A DNA stretch of 64,000 nt, taken from the NCBI GenBank assembly GCA_028285035.1, contig JANQQF010000104.1, forward strand, positions 28,070-92,069, read 5' to 3'. The DNA comes from Phycisphaerae bacterium (GTDB taxonomy: Bacteria > Chloroflexota > Anaerolineae > 4572-78 > J111). The first letter of the stretch is position 1; every line of letters begins with the position of its first letter. The position numbers were made by a program, and so were the translations under genes. Positions 61,455 through 64,000 of the stretch are shown piece after piece. The notes under the pieces are model-generated. The model was not told where the DNA came from, made no database searches, and saw nothing but the letters and a program-made list of their open reading frames with translations.

Positions 61455-62747
61455 ATGGGTCGTACATTTGTTGAAAAAATTTTGGCAAAAAATGCAGGGC
61501 TAGACAAGGTCGAAATCGGGCAAGTCATCGATGCCACCCCTGATGTCGCCTTGAGTCACGATAACACTGCCGCCATCTCAGGTATTTTTTATGGCCTTGG
61601 CCTTGATCAGGTCAAACATCCAGAGCGACTGGCTATCACCCTCGACCACGCCGCGCCACCGCCCACCACCAAACACGCCCTCAATCATTTTGAAACCCGG
61701 CAATTTGTGGCCAAACAGGGTGTGAAAAACTTTTTTGAAATGGGACGTGGTATCTGCCACCAAGTCCTCTGTGAAGAAGGGTTGATTTACCCCGGCATCC
61801 TATTGCTGGGAGCCGACAGCCACTCCACCCACTACGGGGCGTTGGGGGCTTTCGGTGCGGGCGTCGGACGTAGCGAAATGGCCGCAATTTGGGCTACGGG
61901 GCAGTTGTGGCTGCGGGTGCCAGAAAGCATCAAAGTAACCCTGACAGGCTCGTTTGATCCGTGGGTAACCAGCAAGGACTTGACCTTGGCCTTGATTGGT
62001 CAGCTGGGGGCTGATGGGGGGTTGTATGCCAGCGTCGAGTTTCACGGTGAGGCCATCACCAGGATGACGATGGACAGCCGCTTTGTCTTGACCAATATGA
62101 TGGCCGAAATGGGGGCTAAGAATGCCTGGGTCGTTCAGGATAAAGTCACCTTTGATTGGCTACAAAGTCACGCTGAAAAACGAGGTGACACTGACATTCC
62201 GGCAAAACGGGCGATATGGGAACAAATTAGTCAGGAGCTTAATCCAGACGAAGATGCAACCTATCTTGCCGAGCACACCCTTGACGCCACCGCCTTGGAA
62301 CCCCAAATCGCTTGCCCACACGCGGTCGAAAATGTGAAACCCATTAGCGAGGTATCCGGCACGAAAGTTGATCAGGCCTTTATCGGCACTTGCACCAACG
62401 GTCGGCTAGAGGACATTGCCATCGCCGTCCAAGTGATGGCTGGTCAACGTGTCGCCTCAGGCACACGCTTTTTGATTGTGCCCGCCTCCTCGGAGGTTTA
62501 TATGAATGCCGTCAAGGAAGGTTATGTCGAAACCCTAATGGCTGCGGGTGCGACCTTTGGTACACCTGGCTGTGGCCCCTGTATGGGCAATCATATGGGT
62601 GTTCCTGCCCCCGGCGAAGTCACGATCAGCAGCGCCAATCGAAATTTCCAAGGCCGAATGGGCACCCGCGAGTCTGAAATCTATCTGGCCTCCCCCGCTG
62701 TCGTCGCGGCGAGTGCTATTGCGGGTGAGATTGCAAAGCCAAGGTAG
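61455..62747 (+). CDS. Homoaconitase/3-isopropylmalate dehydratase large subunit
   Basis: The 430-residue aconitase-family protein has [14 protein letters not shown] at the N-terminus, the [18 protein letters not shown] signature and the Fe-S cysteines in [12 protein letters not shown] and [14 protein letters not shown]. The second half ends [28 protein letters not shown] 61455 is preferred over 61452 for spacing to GAGG. With a homocitrate synthase upstream, the substrate is probably homocitrate; the LeuC-type alternative cannot be ruled out. The small subunit lies downstream. Confidence 0.9.
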   Translation: MGRTFVEKILAKNAGLDKVEIGQVIDATPDVALSHDNTAAISGIFYGLGLDQVKHPERLAITLDHAAPPPTTKHALNHFETRQFVAKQGVKNFFEMGRGICHQVLCEEGLIYPGILLLGADSHSTHYGALGAFGAGVGRSEMAAIWATGQLWLRVPESIKVTLTGSFDPWVTSKDLTLALIGQLGADGGLYASVEFHGEAITRMTMDSRFVLTNMMAEMGAKNAWVVQDKVTFDWLQSHAEKRGDTDIPAKRAIWEQISQELNPDEDATYLAEHTLDATALEPQIACPHAVENVKPISEVSGTKVDQAFIGTCTNGRLEDIAIAVQVMAGQRVASGTRFLIVPASSEVYMNAVKEGYVETLMAAGATFGTPGCGPCMGNHMGVPAPGEVTISSANRNFQGRMGTRESEIYLASPAVVAASAIAGEIAKPR

Positions 62748-62838
62748 CGGTTGTAGGGTTTATAGAGTTTGTAGTACAGGGTTCGGTGCAATACAATCAC
62801 TAGCCACCAATCACTAACCACTATTCACTGAGGTACAT

Positions 62839-63339
62839 ATGACAGAAACAAAACGCGGGCGCGTTTGGAAATATGGCGATGGGGTCAACACTGACGTCAT
62901 TTTTCCCGGCAAATACACCTACACGGTCTCCGACCCAGCCGAGATGGCGCAGTACGCTCTGGAGGATTTGGACCCCAATTTTGCCAGTCAAGTCCAGCCA
63001 GGGGACATCATCGTCGCGGGGCGCAACTGGGGCAATGGCTCTAGCCGAGAGCAAGCCGCCATCTGTCTAAAAATGGCGGGGGTCGGTGCCGTTATCGGCA
63101 TCTCCTTTGGCCGCATCTGGTATCGCAACGCCATCAACAACGGCCTTCCCGCCCTCACCTGTCCCGAAGCTGTCGGTGCCCTCAATCACGGCGATTGGGC
63201 CGAGGTCGATATGGCTGCTGGTGTCATTTGCTGCGAAGCAGGCGAATTCGCCTTCCCACCGTTCGCACCCTCGGTTCAGGCTATTTTGGCTGACGGGGGT
63301 TTGTTGGCGCATTTGAAGAAGACGGCGTTGAAATATTGA
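62839..63339 (+). CDS. Homoaconitase/3-isopropylmalate dehydratase small subunit
   Basis: The 166-residue swivel domain has VWKYGDGVNTDVIFPGKYT, AGRNWGNGSSREQAAICLK and FGRIWYRNAINNGLPAL. The GSSRE motif contacts substrate, and the sequence matches LeuD/HacB-type subunits. It is separated from the large-subunit gene by 91 nt containing degraded AATCACTA(A/G)CCAC-type repeats. GAGG precedes the ATG. Confidence 0.92.
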   Translation: MTETKRGRVWKYGDGVNTDVIFPGKYTYTVSDPAEMAQYALEDLDPNFASQVQPGDIIVAGRNWGNGSSREQAAICLKMAGVGAVIGISFGRIWYRNAINNGLPALTCPEAVGALNHGDWAEVDMAAGVICCEAGEFAFPPFAPSVQAILADGGLLAHLKKTALKY

Positions 63340-63546
63340 TTTTTTGCTACAACTCTCATAACAATTGACCAAATAAGATAGACTATACACTCAGTCAGCT
63401 GCCCAAATTCCCACACTACTTCTAGTATTTTCTACTATATTCAGAAACACATCTATTGTTAATCTCTAAATTCTAGATTGACTTTACGGAGAAAGTCATC
63501 TACATTACATAATAAGACATCTAAAAAAGTCAGTCTGGGATGTATT

Positions 63547-63969
63547 ATGACAAACACTCAAAATCTACAGAGCGAGATAAATGCTTGGGAACGTCGTCTT
63601 CAAATACTAAAGGAAAAAAGGGCTAAACTTGGTATCTCTGCTGAACCTAGTATTGATTTAGAAATTGAAGAGATTGAGGTAAAACTTCAAGAATTACAAG
63701 CAAAGCTACAACAAAGTTTTGAAATCAACAATAATGATTTGTCTGAGGCCGAAACTCATTTAATTTCACAAAATAGTCAGGAAGATATTGATAACGCAAG
63801 AAAAAACTACGAGGCAGCCTACGCAGCCTTCTTAGAAGCTAGTCATTCGGCAAACAAATTACGTGAGCGATACAGTGAATTGTATCATTCACATCAAACC
63901 AAACTAAACCACCACCAGCTAGAAGCTGGTGGGTTGAGGGCTGAAGCCCTTCCGCCAAAGGCGGACTGA
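63547..63969 (+). CDS. Coiled-coil adaptor-type protein, C-terminus overwritten by a repeat
   Basis: The 140-residue protein starts with a helical hairpin (INAWERRLQILKEKRAKLGI, EIEEIEVKLQELQAKL) very like the N-terminus of the protein at 46840. A Gln/Glu-rich helix and a further coiled coil (NARKNYEAAYAAFLEASHSA) follow. The last 18 or so residues (HHQLEAGGLRAEALPPKAD) are encoded by the hairpin repeat at 63912 onward, so the original C-terminal domain seems lost or displaced. ATG 63547 lacks a strong ribosome-binding site; an in-frame upstream start at 63478 is possible. Function unknown; adaptor role inferred. Confidence 0.6.
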   Translation: MTNTQNLQSEINAWERRLQILKEKRAKLGISAEPSIDLEIEEIEVKLQELQAKLQQSFEINNNDLSEAETHLISQNSQEDIDNARKNYEAAYAAFLEASHSANKLRERYSELYHSHQTKLNHHQLEAGGLRAEALPPKAD

Positions 63970-64000
63970 AGGAAAACAGGTGCTGGAAGCACACGGCTTT
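63912..64000 (+). repeat. Array of four consecutive hairpins, probable Y1-transposon end or structured RNA
   Basis: In order: CCACCAGCT-AGA-AGCTGGTGG (63912-63932), AGGGCT-GA-AGCCCT (63937-63950), CCGCC-AAA-GGCGG (63952-63964), GTGCT-GGA-AGCAC (about 63980-63992). Loops are short and purine-only. The CACCAGCT...AGCTGGTG unit resembles IS200/IS605-type ends and related REP elements. The element continues past the window edge, so a transposase cannot be seen. Confidence 0.65.

Noticed and set aside
1..64000. CRISPR array
   Set aside because: No regularly spaced direct repeats of 24-40 bp with unique spacers were seen; the repeats found are isolated palindromes.

Overview
The window looks like chromosomal DNA of a member of the Chloroflexota (Anaerolineae/Caldilineae-like). 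This is an inference, not a placement: base composition is about half GC; an ABC-transporter lipoprotein carries the acidic 'VEVEKEV' linker common in that phylum; and large WD40, STAND NTPase and Ser/Thr-kinase proteins sit beside a tungsten-type aldehyde oxidoreductase and many palindromic intergenic repeats. TGA, TAA and TAG are all used as stops. I saw no rRNA, tRNA, CRISPR array or complete transposon.

Metal island (1-17.2 kb). A tandemly duplicated promoter/operator with a perfect 9-1-9 palindrome (FUR-family, probably Zur-like) precedes a co-directional run: a degenerate DegT-like protein with an in-frame TGA near its 5' end, SufU, an FmdB-type zinc ribbon, three COG0523 (CobW-like) GTPases with His-rich loops, a small conserved protein and a WD40 protein. 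Next is a cobalamin riboswitch with a terminator in front of NikA/NikB/NikC-like genes (no ATPase genes follow), a methyltransferase and a MerR regulator. A classical MerR promoter then drives a 33-residue, nine-cysteine metallothionein-like microprotein. A second copy of the FUR-type operator precedes a NicO-type metal transporter fused to a TolB-like propeller, followed by HisI and MoaB/Mog.

Amine catabolism (17.2-24.5 kb). A GlxA-type regulator is divergent from a Rieske oxygenase, a PatD-like aldehyde dehydrogenase and a carnitine 3-dehydrogenase-like enzyme. A ThDP decarboxylase-like gene and a GNAT gene lie on the opposite strand. Several long perfect hairpins separate these genes.

Signalling and conflict-type genes (24.7-29.4 kb and 35.6-47.8 kb). 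An effector-associated-domain/STAND NTPase/14-WD40 protein is followed by a secreted LysM-like protein. Further on are a tandem-kinase membrane protein with an 809-residue partner, a 1648-residue MBL-STAS-kinase-AAA-TPR protein, and a membrane protein with an N-terminal helical adaptor and a lectin-like C-terminus. The same adaptor returns at the right end (63.5 kb), where its reading frame runs into a repeat of consecutive hairpins.

Metabolism. 29.6-35.6 kb holds a tungsten aldehyde oxidoreductase with a MoaD-like partner, an Lrp regulator, a GcvT-like protein and a PYROXD2-like oxidoreductase. 47.9-53.1 kb holds a LysN-like aminotransferase, a DAO-family oxidase, a three-repeat HARP-like protein, an HDAC-family hydrolase and an HNH nuclease. 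53.5-63.3 kb holds fructose-1,6-bisphosphatase, a cell-surface protein, leucyl aminopeptidase, a winged-helix regulator divergent from FabF, and a homocitrate synthase/homoaconitase cluster that fits lysine synthesis through 2-aminoadipate.
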